Below, piece by piece: positions 1-8,874 of a DNA stretch of 37,954 nucleotides (its first letter is position 1; each line of letters starts with the position of its first letter). Location of the stretch: the NCBI GenBank assembly GCA_947452625.1, contig CANGEC010000003.1:1-37954 (forward strand). The letters run 5' to 3'. The stretch comes from Burkholderiaceae bacterium. GTDB taxonomy: Bacteria; Pseudomonadota; Gammaproteobacteria; Burkholderiales; Burkholderiaceae. The notes beneath the pieces are model-generated. The model did no database searches. It saw only the letters and a list, made by a program, of their open reading frames with translations, and was not told the DNA's origin. A program made the position numbers and the translations under genes.

Positions 1-1
1 T

Positions 2-1228
2 CACATTACCCAAATTCCCCTTGCTGAAACACTGAACTCTCCTGCTTTTGGCTTTGGCTGGGATGCTTTTTGGAAGCTCTCCCAATCTCGTGATGTAGAT
101 GCGCAAATCGCAGCTAAGTGGCAGTTGAGTAATTTGCTCCTCAATCCGATCTACGCAGAAATGCAGACGCAAATTTCTGATTGGTTATTACAGCGTGCAC
201 TCTCAATTCCAATTGAGGGTCTTGTTAGCGCGGATTTTCATTCACTCCAAAAATTCGCAACGCAATGCCTAAAAGAAGTTGCAGCTAGCGATACGCAATA
301 CAGCAATGCCGCAAAAGAATTACTGATTCGCCTGCAGCCTAAAGATGAAACACTGTCTTTACTTTGGAACACTTGGCTTGAAGAAAAAAATCTTGATACC
401 CTTACTCAAGCAGCTGAACTAGGCCTGACTGTCGCCAAGCTAACGCTTGGATTGCAACTGGCTGATGGCAACTCGACCTCGACTAAATCGAATGCCTCTC
501 TAAAAAAAGCAGCTCATTGGTTAGAGCTCGCAGCAAAAGATGGTGATCGAGATGCTTGGTATGCTCTTGGAGAAATTTATCGTCGCCCACAATTTTCTGG
601 GTACAGTGCAGTTGAAAGTGATCGCTGCTTTGATCGGGCTGCTGACTTAGGCCATCCACAAGCGCAATTTAGAAAAGGCGCCAATCTGTGGCGTAAGCGC
701 GAGAAGATTGAAGAGAGTGTGCGTGGCCTACAAGCTTCTTACTGGGTTTGGCAAGCGCATCAACAAGGCGTACCCGAAGCCAAAGAGTTAATCAGCAAGA
801 TTTTAGAAAGTCGCCCCAACTCAAAAGAAAATGATTGGCATGACTTAGCCACGCTTGCGGATAAAGCACTCAGTCACCATGCTGAATACAAATTAGACCT
901 TGAGTGGATGTTGATGTGTCATCGCATCATCGTTGCCAATCAGTTTCATCTGAGTAAAGCCGAACTTCTATTGAGTGAGATTGGCCAACTGCAACGCGAA
1001 CATTGTGTGGCGGTAGATATTCGCTGGGAGCTACCCAAAATCCTACCGAGGTTGATTCAGATTGAAAGCATTAGCCAGCGACGCTCTTTGCTAGCAGCAG
1101 GCAAAGCCTTCGCAGGAGTTGAATCAGACACAGAAGGTAATTTACGTCAAAGACGCTATCGCTTTGACAGGGTAACAAACTGGCTTACCGAAACCTTTGC
1201 ACCCCAAATGGATGCTGAGACAACTTAA
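2..1228 (+). CDS. Sel1-like (TPR-type) repeat protein, 5'-truncated by the window edge
   Basis: The reading frame is open from base 2 to the TAA at 1226-1228, giving about 408 visible residues, and no in-frame stop precedes the TTG at 125. The true start therefore lies outside the window. The middle holds alpha-helical Sel1-like repeats: blocks of the type AxxLGxxY followed by A..WxxxAAxxGxxxA, for example around AAHWLELAAKDGDRDAWYAL and RCFDRAADLGHPQAQFRKGA. Sel1 repeats are protein-interaction scaffolds; no enzymatic motif is visible and the role is unknown. The stop overlaps the tatC stop on the other strand by 4 bp (TTAA). Family assignment is fairly safe, function is not. Confidence 0.75.
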   Translation, partial: HITQIPLAETLNSPAFGFGWDAFWKLSQSRDVDAQIAAKWQLSNLLLNPIYAEMQTQISDWLLQRALSIPIEGLVSADFHSLQKFATQCLKEVAASDTQYSNAAKELLIRLQPKDETLSLLWNTWLEEKNLDTLTQAAELGLTVAKLTLGLQLADGNSTSTKSNASLKKAAHWLELAAKDGDRDAWYALGEIYRRPQFSGYSAVESDRCFDRAADLGHPQAQFRKGANLWRKREKIEESVRGLQASYWVWQAHQQGVPEAKELISKILESRPNSKENDWHDLATLADKALSHHAEYKLDLEWMLMCHRIIVANQFHLSKAELLLSEIGQLQREHCVAVDIRWELPKILPRLIQIESISQRRSLLAAGKAFAGVESDTEGNLRQRRYRFDRVTNWLTETFAPQMDAETT

Positions 1229-2019
1229 GTGCTAGTGGCTGTCTCGCCATCCTCTTGAGCTGGTTTGGGTACATAGAAACGTGCCACGATTAAACCCAAC
1301 TCATAGAGTAGTGTCATCGGTACCGCTAATAGCAACTGAGACAAAACATCTGGCGGGGTCACAATCGCTGAAATCACAAAGGCGCCCACAATCACATAGG
1401 GACGGATCTCTTTGAGCTTAGCCAAAGGCACCAAACCCATGCGCACCAGAACAACCACAACTACCGGCACCTCAAAAGTAATACCAAATGCTAAAAAGGT
1501 GGTCATGGCAAAACTCAAATAGTTATCAATGTCGGTCGACATCTCCGCGCCCAAGGGAGCGTTGTAACTGGCCATAAATTTGAAAACTGTTGGAAACACT
1601 AAGAAGTAAGCAAAAGCCATGCCAATGATAAAAAGGGAATAGCTACTCACCACCAGTGGCAGAATTAATTTTCTTTCGTGCAAGTACAAGCCCGGCGCAA
1701 TAAAAGCCCATAACTGATACATCACGACTGGCAGAGCAATCACAAAGGCAACCAGCATCGTGACCTTCATGGGCACAAAGAAAGAACCAGTCACATCAGT
1801 AACAATCATTTTTCCGCCAGCCGGCAAGGCACTTAAGAGTGGCTGCGCAAACAAATGAAAAATATCTGGCGCCCAATACACTAGCCCCACAAACACCACA
1901 ATGATGGCTAAACTGGCCTTAATCACACGATCTCGCAACTCAAAGAGATGTGAGAGAAAAGACTCTTGAAGACCCTCTGAGGAATCGCCTGAACTTGGAT
2001 CTGAAGTATGTTGAGTCAT
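1225..2019 (-). CDS. tatC: Sec-independent protein translocase subunit TatC
   Basis: TatC is the polytopic inner-membrane receptor that, with TatB, recognises twin-arginine signal peptides of folded proteins. The 264-aa product has the usual length and six hydrophobic segments. Family landmarks are visible: an N-terminal SHLFELRDRVIKA stretch, the F.AP.L...E.K segment before a membrane span (FIAPGLYLHERKL), and a late ISAIVTPPDVLSQLLLAVPM segment. It is last in the tatABC order, 74 bp after tatB. The C-terminus overlaps the convergent Sel1-repeat gene by 4 bp. Confidence 0.97.
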   Translation of the reverse strand: MTQHTSDPSSGDSSEGLQESFLSHLFELRDRVIKASLAIIVVFVGLVYWAPDIFHLFAQPLLSALPAGGKMIVTDVTGSFFVPMKVTMLVAFVIALPVVMYQLWAFIAPGLYLHERKLILPLVVSSYSLFIIGMAFAYFLVFPTVFKFMASYNAPLGAEMSTDIDNYLSFAMTTFLAFGITFEVPVVVVVLVRMGLVPLAKLKEIRPYVIVGAFVISAIVTPPDVLSQLLLAVPMTLLYELGLIVARFYVPKPAQEDGETATST

Positions 2020-2093
2020 GAAAAAATTTTCTGGTATTCGTGCTTTGATATTGAAACGTTGGCTTTACTCAAGATGCCGCTTAGATTGCCATC

Positions 2094-2573
2094 TTACTTA
2101 GCGCCACTCGTATGATGAAAGCGCTTCATTCTGGCCGCGCCTGATTGCACGCGAGTTCGTATGCCAGCTGAACGCTTAAACCACACCGGACGAGCGGCGC
2201 GCCTCACACCCCAACTATTACGCCCCTGCCTTTTTGTCTTACGCAACACATCAGTCTCATCAAGCACCGGCTTTGTGAAATTACTGGCATACACATCAGC
2301 CTGATCACTCAGATTGCTACTAGCCTCTTGCACAGTAGCGTTGATACTGTTCTCAACTTCTTTTAAGGCAGCACTACTTTCCTCACGAAATTTTTTGAAC
2401 TCATCAATCTCCATTTGGCGATTGACTTCGGATTTAACCTCAGCCATATAACGCTGTGCACGCCCAAATAAATTGCCCGCCATGCGAGCCACTTTTGGCA
2501 AACGCTCCGGCCCAACTACTACGAGAGCGACGACTGCGATCAGTGCAAGCTTTGAAACTCCAAGATCAATCAT
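2094..2573 (-). CDS. tatB: Sec-independent protein translocase subunit TatB
   Basis: This 159-aa protein has the TatB layout: one N-terminal membrane helix (about residues 8-21), the hinge VGPERLPK, an amphipathic helix and a long charged coil. TatB partners TatC in binding twin-arginine substrates. Residue 8 is Lys (GVSKLAL) where Escherichia coli has Glu; from memory this Lys is common in Burkholderiales, so it is not taken as a defect. The arginine-rich C-terminal tail (about 115-150) is poorly conserved in the family. It lies 39 bp after tatA in the same operon. Confidence 0.95.
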   Translation of the reverse strand: MIDLGVSKLALIAVVALVVVGPERLPKVARMAGNLFGRAQRYMAEVKSEVNRQMEIDEFKKFREESSAALKEVENSINATVQEASSNLSDQADVYASNFTKPVLDETDVLRKTKRQGRNSWGVRRAARPVWFKRSAGIRTRVQSGAARMKRFHHTSGAK

Positions 2574-2612
2574 AGGGACTTAAGCATCAATGCACTCAAT
2601 CGCATTGACTTC

Positions 2613-2834
2613 TTACTTCACGTCTTTAGCTTGAACATCTACTGTTTTTTCAGTAGTGGTCGTGGCACTTTGCTGAATTTGCTCTTTTGGCTCTTCAGAA
2701 GTTTTCATGCCATCTTTAAAACCTTTTACAGCTCCACCTAAGTCTTGGCCAATGTTGCGCAATTTCTTGGTACCAAATACCAACATCACGATCACCAAGA
2801 CAATTAACCAATGCCAAATACTGAATGAACCCAT
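2613..2834 (-). CDS. tatA: Sec-independent protein translocase subunit TatA
   Basis: TatA oligomerises to form the conducting element of the twin-arginine translocase. The 73-aa product shows the short N-terminus, a membrane helix (about residues 7-20), the FGTKKL hinge and the amphipathic helix containing [10 protein letters not shown], followed by a Gln/Thr-rich acidic tail. Length is typical. It follows the HIT gene by 16 bp and is the first tat gene of the cluster. Confidence 0.96.
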   Translation of the reverse strand: MGSFSIWHWLIVLVIVMLVFGTKKLRNIGQDLGGAVKGFKDGMKTSEEPKEQIQQSATTTTEKTVDVQAKDVK

Positions 2835-2850
2835 GCTTCTTCTCCTTGGA

Positions 2851-3207
2851 TTATTTTTTCCAGGGCCGCGGACCGCCCATCACATGCAAATGCAAGTGAT
2901 AAACCTCCTGCCCTCCATCTGCACCATTGTTCACCATTAAACGAAAGCCGCCATCTTTTCCGGGACGGCAACCCTGCTCTTTGGCAAGACGCGGTGCTAA
3001 TTCCATCATTCTACCTAGCAATGACACATCCGTTATGTCAGCTGATTCCAACATGGGGATATGCCTTTTAGGAATCATTAAAAAATGGACCGGCGCCGCT
3101 GGGTTGATATCTTTAAATGCATAGATCTCTTCGTCTTCATAGACCTTATGCGAAGGAATTAAACCTTGAGAAATCTTGCAAAACAGGCAATTGGGATCGT
3201 GAATCAT
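2851..3207 (-). CDS. hinT: Histidine-triad (HIT) nucleotide-binding protein, HinT type
   Basis: HinT-like proteins hydrolyse purine nucleoside phosphoramidates in the cytoplasm. The 118-aa sequence shows the catalytic triad HLHLHV (His104, 106 and 108), the N-terminal CLFCKI motif and the [10 protein letters not shown] strand, all typical of the branch. It sits 14 bp downstream of hisE, directly before tatA. This his - HIT - tat order is familiar from other Burkholderiales and implies co-transcription rather than a histidine-biosynthetic role. Confidence 0.92.
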   Translation of the reverse strand: MIHDPNCLFCKISQGLIPSHKVYEDEEIYAFKDINPAAPVHFLMIPKRHIPMLESADITDVSLLGRMMELAPRLAKEQGCRPGKDGGFRLMVNNGADGGQEVYHLHLHVMGGPRPWKK

Positions 3208-3221
3208 GCGCTTATCCTGGC

Positions 3222-3623
3222 TTACGCTTGACCGGCAGCTTTTCTGGCGGCCTTTTCTTCGATGCCCGAGGTACCCAAGCGCCTCTCAAGCTCGGCAATC
3301 ACATCTTCTGGACGTAAATTAAACTGAGACAAGGCAATCAAGCAATGAAACCATAGGTCTGCCACCTCTCCAACCAAGAGTTTTTGTTGCTCAGGGGCTA
3401 AGTTCGCCTGGCGAGCATCTTTTGCTGCCATCACGGTTTCTGTAGCCTCTTCGCCAATTTTCTTGAGAATGCCATCATCCCCTTTGGAAAACAGCAAAGC
3501 GGTATAGGACGTCTTCGGGTCAGCCTGCCCAGCCTTGAAAGCATCACGACGCTGATCAACCACATCAGCCAAATGGGCTAATGCGGAGTCGACATTACTA
3601 GGGGATTGAGTGTTATTTTCCAT
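3222..3623 (-). CDS. hisE: Phosphoribosyl-ATP pyrophosphatase HisE
   Basis: HisE removes pyrophosphate from phosphoribosyl-ATP, step 2 of histidine synthesis. The MazG-like metal-binding fold is visible in [13 protein letters not shown] and [14 protein letters not shown], whose acidic residues bind Mg2+. At 133 aa it is slightly longer than the minimal family because of an N-terminal extension of about 10 residues and a C-terminal Ala-rich tail. A purine-rich AAGAAGA stretch precedes the ATG. It is separated from hisI, its partner enzyme, by the vapBC module, so its transcription may depend partly on the vapBC promoter. Confidence 0.95.
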   Translation of the reverse strand: MENNTQSPSNVDSALAHLADVVDQRRDAFKAGQADPKTSYTALLFSKGDDGILKKIGEEATETVMAAKDARQANLAPEQQKLLVGEVADLWFHCLIALSQFNLRPEDVIAELERRLGTSGIEEKAARKAAGQA

Positions 3624-3642
3624 TTATCTTCTTTTGACAATA

Positions 3643-4038
3643 CTACTGCGTCCAATCTTCGACCTTTAAGGCTTTTACTCTTTTAAAGGCCTGGTCATTA
3701 CTCACGAGAATTGCACCCACTTGGGAAGCATGGGCTGCAATTTGCATATCCAGCAGCCCAAGAACCTCACCCCGAGTTTCTAATTGAGCTCGCAAATCCC
3801 CATAGCGCTCAGCCACATCACTATTCCAAGCCAATACATCAATTCTTTTCAATAACTCCTGCACCACTTTATGAAGATTCTTGGCCTGAGGCTTTTTTGC
3901 CAAGCCATAACGTAATTCTCCCTCTGAAATCACCGACAAGCAAAGTTGATCCATTGGCAGACTGGCAATTTTTCTACACACCGTGGGATTTTGCCTCAGC
4001 AAGAAACTCACCGTATTGGTATCCAACATGTACTTCAT
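3643..4038 (-). CDS. vapC: PIN-domain ribonuclease toxin VapC
   Basis: VapC toxins are PIN-fold endoribonucleases that typically cut initiator tRNA or rRNA. The 131-aa frame starting at [11 protein letters not shown] carries the acidic active-site set: Asp6 (MLDTN), Glu41 (SEGELRYG), Asp97 ([10 protein letters not shown]) and Asp115 (LVSNDQAF). An open frame extends 39 codons upstream, but ATG 4038 is chosen because it overlaps the vapB stop as ATGA and begins exactly at the PIN core. It lies between vapB and hisE, inside the histidine operon. All catalytic residues are present, so it appears intact. Confidence 0.93.
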   Translation of the reverse strand: MKYMLDTNTVSFLLRQNPTVCRKIASLPMDQLCLSVISEGELRYGLAKKPQAKNLHKVVQELLKRIDVLAWNSDVAERYGDLRAQLETRGEVLGLLDMQIAAHASQVGAILVSNDQAFKRVKALKVEDWTQ

Positions 4039-4298
4039 AAATCGGCAATGCCTTCTAAGGGGTCGCGCTCTTGAGAGCCTTGATTGCGATCTTGTGGCGT
4101 TAAAAAGTGTGCCGGAACTTCTGCATTCTTTAGGGCCGAGAAGAAGCCGTCCCAACTTTCAGGTTTACGGGACAAGATTAGGTCGCCAGTAGCGGGATCT
4201 TGCCGAATAAAGACCTCTTTTTCTTGAAAACGAAATGCTGCCGGCAAACGAATTGCCTGACTCCGTCCATTCATGAAGATTTTTGCGGTCTGACTCAT
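4035..4298 (-). CDS. vapB: VapB-type antitoxin (AbrB/MazE-fold DNA-binding)
   Basis: This 87-aa protein begins with [19 protein letters not shown], the swapped-hairpin AbrB/VapB DNA-binding signature in which Asn-Gly-Arg-Ser-Gln-Ala contacts DNA. Its C-terminal half (about 48-87) should wrap the VapC active site. It is translationally coupled to vapC by an ATGA overlap. GGAG (4307-4310, complement) sits 8 nt before the ATG. The promoter and a perfect palindrome lie immediately upstream, fitting autoregulation by the VapBC complex. Confidence 0.93.
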   Translation of the reverse strand: MSQTAKIFMNGRSQAIRLPAAFRFQEKEVFIRQDPATGDLILSRKPESWDGFFSALKNAEVPAHFLTPQDRNQGSQERDPLEGIADL

Positions 4299-4312
4299 TA
4301 TACGAACTCCTT

Positions 4313-4334
4313 GGTATATATCAAAGTATATACC
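4313..4334. promoter_or_regulatory. Probable VapBC operator: perfect 8-bp inverted repeat
   Basis: The site reads GGTATATA, six bases, TATATACC, so both arms match perfectly. It begins directly next to the predicted -10 box of the vapB promoter and covers the expected transcription start, 15 bp before vapB's ATG. VapB proteins bind such short palindromes in their own promoter; binding here would block transcription. The sequence is seen; the binding is inferred. Confidence 0.75.
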
Positions 4335-4363
4335 ATCATAGATAGTCCTGCTTCTTATTTCAA
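4335..4363 (-). promoter_or_regulatory. Predicted sigma-70 promoter of vapBC
   Basis: On the minus strand a -35 box TTGAAA (4358-4363) is followed by a 17-bp spacer and a -10 box TATGAT (4335-4340). Each box differs from consensus at one position and the spacing is optimal. It lies in the hisI-vapB gap and abuts the palindromic operator. It would also drive hisE, the HIT gene and tatABC unless stopped. Confidence 0.65.
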
Positions 4364-4392
4364 GAGCTAAAAGAGGGATAACGCGTCAGAAA

Positions 4393-4809
4393 TTACTGTT
4401 TTTTAGCGCTGGATTCATCTACCCAAGTCGCGTTCTTGGCATCCCATTGCTGGAAAAAGCAGCTGTGTTCACCCGTATGGCAGGCAATGCTATCTTTTTG
4501 CTCAACCAGTAACAAAATCGTATCGCCATCGCAATCCAAACGTACTTCCCGTACTTTTTGCGTATGGCCAGATTCTTCACCCTTATGCCAAAGCTTTTGG
4601 CGAGAACGCGTCCAGTAAATCGCCTCCCCCAAGCGCAATGTTGCCAGCAGGGCATCACGGTTCATCCAAGCCATCATTAAAACGTCGCCACTACCGACCT
4701 CTTGAGCAATTACTGGAACTAGGCCCTGCTCGTTCCAAGTGACTGCATCAAGCCAAGCGCCTGCCTGCAAATCACTCATCGGGGTGAAGGTACTTTTAGA
4801 TGAACTCAT
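4393..4809 (-). CDS. hisI: Phosphoribosyl-AMP cyclohydrolase HisI
   Basis: HisI opens the adenine ring of phosphoribosyl-AMP, step 3 of histidine synthesis. The 138-aa monofunctional enzyme shows the metal-binding [16 protein letters not shown] segment with alternating acidic residues and the zinc cysteines in [11 protein letters not shown], plus the [17 protein letters not shown] core. In gammaproteobacteria this domain is fused to HisE; here the two are separate genes. It follows hisF by 35 bp and is followed by vapBC. Confidence 0.97.
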   Translation of the reverse strand: MSSSKSTFTPMSDLQAGAWLDAVTWNEQGLVPVIAQEVGSGDVLMMAWMNRDALLATLRLGEAIYWTRSRQKLWHKGEESGHTQKVREVRLDCDGDTILLLVEQKDSIACHTGEHSCFFQQWDAKNATWVDESSAKKQ

Positions 4810-4844
4810 AGATAAACTTTACAGCGATTACTCTTTGTCTGTAA

Positions 4845-5603
4845 TTAAATCCGCACCGGGATGCCTTGGGCGGCCATATATTCTTTTGCCTGGCCAACTG
4901 TAAATTCACCATAGTGAAAAATACTAGCCGCCAAAACAGCATCGGCATGCCCTTTGGTAATGCCATCGACCAAATGCTGCAGATTACCCACGCCCCCAGA
5001 GGCAATCACCGGAATGCTCACGGCATCGCTCACGGCAGCGGTCAAGGCCAAATCGAAACCATCTTTACTGCCATCGCGATTCATGCTGGTGAGCAAAATC
5101 TCGCCAGCACCTCTTTTAGCCACTTCACCTGCCCACGCCACTACATCCATACCTGTCGCAGTTCTACCGCCATGGGTAAATACCTCCCACTTGCCTGGAG
5201 CAGTTTGTTTAGCGTCAATTGCCACCACAATGCATTGCGAACCATAGTACGCCGCCGCATCTGACACTAAATCTGGATTGGCTACTGCGGAAGAGTTCAT
5301 GCTGACTTTGTCAGCGCCGGCATTAAGTAAGCGCCGCACATCTGCCACGGCACGCACTCCGCCACCGACAGTCAATGGAATGAATACTTGAGCCGCAACA
5401 TCTTCAATGATGTGCAAAATCAAATCGCGTCCATCGGAGGTTGCGGTGATATCTAAGAAAGTGAGCTCATCAGCACCTTGAGTGTCATAGCGACGCGCAA
5501 TCTCTACTGGATCGCCGGCATCACGCAAACCCACAAAATTTACGCCTTTGACAACTCGACCTGCTGTGACGTCAAGACAGGGAATGATTCGTTTAGTCAG
5601 CAC
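4845..5603 (-). CDS. hisF: Imidazole glycerol phosphate synthase cyclase subunit HisF
   Basis: HisF takes ammonia from HisH and cyclises PRFAR to imidazole glycerol phosphate and AICAR. The 252-aa (beta-alpha)8 barrel carries both catalytic aspartates: [14 protein letters not shown] at the N-terminus and VVAIDAK near the middle. Phosphate-binding glycines are visible in TVGGGVRAV and IASGGVGN, and the [13 protein letters not shown] loop is typical. Length is standard. The gene lies 11 bp after hisA. Confidence 0.98.
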   Translation of the reverse strand: MLTKRIIPCLDVTAGRVVKGVNFVGLRDAGDPVEIARRYDTQGADELTFLDITATSDGRDLILHIIEDVAAQVFIPLTVGGGVRAVADVRRLLNAGADKVSMNSSAVANPDLVSDAAAYYGSQCIVVAIDAKQTAPGKWEVFTHGGRTATGMDVVAWAGEVAKRGAGEILLTSMNRDGSKDGFDLALTAAVSDAVSIPVIASGGVGNLQHLVDGITKGHADAVLAASIFHYGEFTVGQAKEYMAAQGIPVRI

Positions 5604-5614
5604 TAATGAGCACG

Positions 5615-6376
5615 CTAGATAATTTTTTTAGAAAACTTCAGCGTTAACTCATCAGCATATTTTTGAGCTTTAGCAAGATCAAGATCACCAGAGTAAATGG
5701 AGCGGCCAGCAATAACACCCATAATGCCCTCTTCCTCCACCGCACACAAAGATTCAATATCTTGATTATTGGATAAGCCGCCGCTAGCAATGATCGGAAT
5801 GCGCACTGCCTGAGCCAATTTCACAGTAGCATCGACATTGACACCTTTGAGCATGCCATCGCGCCCAATATCGGTATAGATGATGGCCTCAACACCATAG
5901 TCTTCAAATTTCTTGGCAAGGTCGATCACTTCATGACCAGTAATCTTGCTCCAACCATCGGTTGCAACCTTACCATCGCGCGCATCTAAACCTACCATGA
6001 TGTGACCCGGAAAAGCGACGCAAGCATCCTGCACAAAACCAGGGCTTTTAACAGCTGCGGTGCCAATGATCACGGTACTAATGCCGTCATCAAGCAGTCG
6101 TTCAATGGTTTCCAGATCACGAATGCCGCCACCCAACTGCACCGGAATGTCATCACCGACTGCTTTGAGAATTGATTTAATCGCAGATTCGTTTTTTAAC
6201 TTTCCTGCGAACGCGCCATTTAGATCGACCAGATGTAAGCGACGCGCCCCTTTACTAATCCAATGACCGGCCATCGCGCCAGGGTCATCGGAAAATACCG
6301 TAGCCTTGTCCATATCACCCTGTTCGAGTCGAACACAGTGGCCATCTTTAAGATCTATTGCGGGAATCAGCAGCAT
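5615..6376 (-). CDS. hisA: ProFAR isomerase HisA
   Basis: HisA isomerises the aminoaldose ProFAR to PRFAR, step 4. The 253-aa barrel is homologous to HisF. Landmarks are [14 protein letters not shown] with the catalytic Asp8, the [13 protein letters not shown] phosphate loop, and the second acid in [14 protein letters not shown]. It is 12 bp downstream of hisH and 11 bp upstream of hisF, matching the usual hisH-hisA-hisF order. Confidence 0.98.
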   Translation of the reverse strand: MLLIPAIDLKDGHCVRLEQGDMDKATVFSDDPGAMAGHWISKGARRLHLVDLNGAFAGKLKNESAIKSILKAVGDDIPVQLGGGIRDLETIERLLDDGISTVIIGTAAVKSPGFVQDACVAFPGHIMVGLDARDGKVATDGWSKITGHEVIDLAKKFEDYGVEAIIYTDIGRDGMLKGVNVDATVKLAQAVRIPIIASGGLSNNQDIESLCAVEEEGIMGVIAGRSIYSGDLDLAKAQKYADELTLKFSKKII

Positions 6377-6388
6377 GTCGAAAAAGTA

Positions 6389-7051
6389 TTAAGGTTTCCA
6401 AGAAACAAAATTTTGATAAAGCTTTAATCCGTATTCTGCACTTTTTTCTGGATGAAATTGGGTTGCAAAAATATTATCTCGCGCCACGGCAGAAGTAAAC
6501 CAATCACCATATTCAGTTGAGCCGGCAATATCTTCAGCGCGCTGTGCTGCCACATAATAACTATGCACAAAGTAGAAACTCGTCAAATCGGGAATTCCGA
6601 CCCAAATTGGATGCTCTACATCCTGTCGCACTTGATTCCAGCCCATGTGGGGCACTTTATAAGCAGAGCCATCGGGCTGTTTTTTTCCAGCGAGCTCAAA
6701 ATGCCGCACTTCTCCTGGAATCAATCCCAAGCAGGGAGTCCATTGCCCACTGTCACTTGCCCTAACCTCGGCACTACGATCAAAAAGCATCTGTTCACCA
6801 ACACACACCCCTAATAGGGGTTTATTTTTTGCAGCAGTCAAAAGAGCCTCTAACAAACCCGACTCTTCTAAATGCTTCATGCAGTCCGGCATAGCCCCTT
6901 GGCCAGGCAAAACCACTCGATCCGCTTTAGCAATTTCTTCAGGCTGACGGGCAATCAGCACATTGTCCAATGGCGCCACATGATGAAACGCCTGAAATAC
7001 GGAACGGAGATTTCCCATTCCGTAATCAACGATAGCGATAGTTTGCGCCAA
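6389..7051 (-). CDS. hisH: Imidazole glycerol phosphate synthase glutaminase subunit HisH
   Basis: HisH is the class-I glutamine amidotransferase that feeds ammonia to HisF. The 220-aa product contains the nucleophile elbow [12 protein letters not shown] (Cys in GVCVG) and the His-Glu pair in [13 protein letters not shown]. The N-terminal [14 protein letters not shown] and the oxyanion loop [10 protein letters not shown] are also standard. It starts 46 bp after hisB ends, within the minus-strand his cluster. Confidence 0.98.
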   Translation of the reverse strand: MAQTIAIVDYGMGNLRSVFQAFHHVAPLDNVLIARQPEEIAKADRVVLPGQGAMPDCMKHLEESGLLEALLTAAKNKPLLGVCVGEQMLFDRSAEVRASDSGQWTPCLGLIPGEVRHFELAGKKQPDGSAYKVPHMGWNQVRQDVEHPIWVGIPDLTSFYFVHSYYVAAQRAEDIAGSTEYGDWFTSAVARDNIFATQFHPEKSAEYGLKLYQNFVSWKP

Positions 7052-7097
7052 CTTTTAACCTGTCTTTATTTTTTACCAAGCAAGCAAAGTCTGCGTA

Positions 7098-7685
7098 TTA
7101 CAGGCTGCCTTTAGTTGAAGGTACAACTCCAGAGGCACGAGGATCCAAGGTCAAGGCCATACGCAGCGCGCGGCCAAAAGCCTTAAATACCGTCTCAATC
7201 TGATGGTGGGCATTAATTCCCCGTAAATTATCGATATGCAAAGTCACTCCGGCGTGATTCACGAAACCACGGAAGAACTCAATACTTAGATCAACGTCAA
7301 AATCGCCCACCCGCGCCCGTGTAAAAGGCACATTAAATTCCAAACCAGGGCGCCCAGAAAAGTCGATCACTACCCGGGACAAGGTTTCATCCAAAGGAAC
7401 ATAAGAGTGACCATAACGGGTGATGCCCGCTTTATCACCCACGGCCTTGGCGAATGCTTGACCTAGCGTAATGCCAACATCTTCCACAGTGTGGTGATCG
7501 TCAATATGGGTATCCCCTTGCGCACTGACCTTAAGGTCAATCATGCCGTGACGCGCGATCTGGTCGAGCATATGATCCAGAAAAGGCACTCCGGAGGCTA
7601 ATTCAGCCTTACCAGTGCCATCTAAATTGATCGCAATTTGAATTTTGGTTTCCGAAGTGTTTCGGATAACGTCGGCTTGCCGCAT
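7098..7685 (-). CDS. hisB: Imidazoleglycerol-phosphate dehydratase HisB (monofunctional)
   Basis: HisB dehydrates imidazole glycerol phosphate, step 6. The metal-ligand motifs [21 protein letters not shown] and [16 protein letters not shown] are all present, and there is no N-terminal phosphatase domain as in enteric bacteria. The frame is open to an ATG at 7727, but the first 14 codons of that version ([14 protein letters not shown]) do not resemble the family, so ATG 7685 ([12 protein letters not shown], 195 aa) is preferred. Neither start has a convincing ribosome-binding site. It is divergent from hisC, unlike the ancestral co-directional order. Confidence 0.95.
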   Translation of the reverse strand: MRQADVIRNTSETKIQIAINLDGTGKAELASGVPFLDHMLDQIARHGMIDLKVSAQGDTHIDDHHTVEDVGITLGQAFAKAVGDKAGITRYGHSYVPLDETLSRVVIDFSGRPGLEFNVPFTRARVGDFDVDLSIEFFRGFVNHAGVTLHIDNLRGINAHHQIETVFKAFGRALRMALTLDPRASGVVPSTKGSL

Positions 7686-7800
7686 GCTTCGTTGCGCCGC
7701 GAGGCGAAGTGTTGATTGAAGCCCCATAATATCATTGCCGGTACAAATGTAAGTACTGGATTTAATTCATTTTCCTGTCATTTTTTGAGCCGAGCACCCC

Positions 7801-8874
7801 ATGAGCCGTTTTTGGAGCCCTGTTGTACAGACCCTAACCCCCTATGTTCCCGGGGAACAACCGCAAATGCAGCGACTAGTAAAGCTCAACACCAATGAGA
7901 GCCCCTACGGTCCCTCCCCGAAAGCACTCATAGCGATTGCCGAGCAAACCAATGCAGATTTGCGTCTTTATCCCGACCCAGAGGGTTCTGCTTTAAAAAA
8001 AGCAATTGCGAAGTTGCACGGCCTGAATACCAATCAGGTTTTTTTAGGAAATGGCTCGGATGAAGTCCTAGCCCACGTCTTTCTGGGGCTGCTTAAACAC
8101 CAAGAGCCAGTGCTCTTTCCGGACATTACCTATAGCTTTTATCCGGTCTACTGCAAACTCTTCGGCATTGAATTTAAGTCTATTCCACTTGGATCAGAAT
8201 TTGAGATTGAACCCAACGACTACCAATCACCGAATGGCGGCATTATCTTTCCTAATCCCAACGCGCCCACCGGTAGAGCAATACCCCGCACCCAGATTGA
8301 AGCGCTCATAGCTAAAAACCAAGATTCCGTTGTAGTGATCGATGAAGCTTATGTCGATTACGGCACTGAATCTTGCATTCCGCTACTACGAGGTGATGGC
8401 TGCCCAAAAAATCTCCTAGTAGTGCACACACTCTCCAAGTCGCGCGCGCTCGCTGGCTTACGAGTTGGTTTCGCTGTCGGTCACCCAGATCTCATTGCAG
8501 GTTTAGAGCGTGTCAAAAACAGTTTTAACTCTTATCCATTAGGGCGTCTTGCACAAGCCGGCGCAATTGCTGCGATCGAGGATCAAGCCTATCTTGAGGA
8601 AACTTGTGCAAAAGTGATCAACACACGCCAGCATCTAGTTGATGAACTCAAGAACCTCGGCTTTAACACCCTGCCCTCAAGTGCCAACTTTATTTTCACG
8701 CGGCACCCAACACATTCCGGCACCAGCCTTTACCAAGCATTGCGTGAGCGGGGCATTATCGTGCGCCATTTCAAATCACCGCGGATTGAAGAGTTTTTAC
8801 GCATCACTATTGGTACGAACGAGCAAGGCCATGAGCTGCTTGCTGCCCTAACAGAAATCGTCTCTAAGGCTTAA
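7801..8874 (+). CDS. hisC: Histidinol-phosphate aminotransferase HisC, inverted within the his cluster
   Basis: HisC converts imidazole acetol phosphate to histidinol phosphate using PLP. The 357-aa fold-type-I aminotransferase shows [31 protein letters not shown] and the Schiff-base lysine segment [16 protein letters not shown]. It is intact and of normal length. It lies on the plus strand while all other his genes here are on the minus strand, between hisB and hisD where hisC normally sits, so it looks inverted in place. Its stop overlaps the hisD stop (TTAA). It must use its own promoter; I see no strong one in 7728-7800. Confidence 0.96.
   Translation: MSRFWSPVVQTLTPYVPGEQPQMQRLVKLNTNESPYGPSPKALIAIAEQTNADLRLYPDPEGSALKKAIAKLHGLNTNQVFLGNGSDEVLAHVFLGLLKHQEPVLFPDITYSFYPVYCKLFGIEFKSIPLGSEFEIEPNDYQSPNGGIIFPNPNAPTGRAIPRTQIEALIAKNQDSVVVIDEAYVDYGTESCIPLLRGDGCPKNLLVVHTLSKSRALAGLRVGFAVGHPDLIAGLERVKNSFNSYPLGRLAQAGAIAAIEDQAYLEETCAKVINTRQHLVDELKNLGFNTLPSSANFIFTRHPTHSGTSLYQALRERGIIVRHFKSPRIEEFLRITIGTNEQGHELLAALTEIVSKA

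Noticed and set aside
2071-2095. Possible hairpin AAGATG/CATCTT between tatB and tatC.
   Set aside because: Only 6 bp of stem, a 13-base loop and no U-run; tatC is expected to be co-transcribed.
2707-3317. Plus-strand open frames opposite tatA, the HIT gene and hisE.
   Set aside because: They are antisense shadows of well-identified genes, lack ribosome-binding sites and show no recognisable domains.
4039-4155. N-terminal extension of VapC by 39 residues.
   Set aside because: It lies in vapB in another frame, and the PIN domain begins exactly at ATG 4038 with ATGA coupling.
7728-7800. Promoter for hisC: TTGCCG (7735-7740) with TTTAAT (7761-7766).
   Set aside because: Spacer is 20 bp and the hexamers are poor; a promoter must exist nearby but this match is not good enough to annotate.
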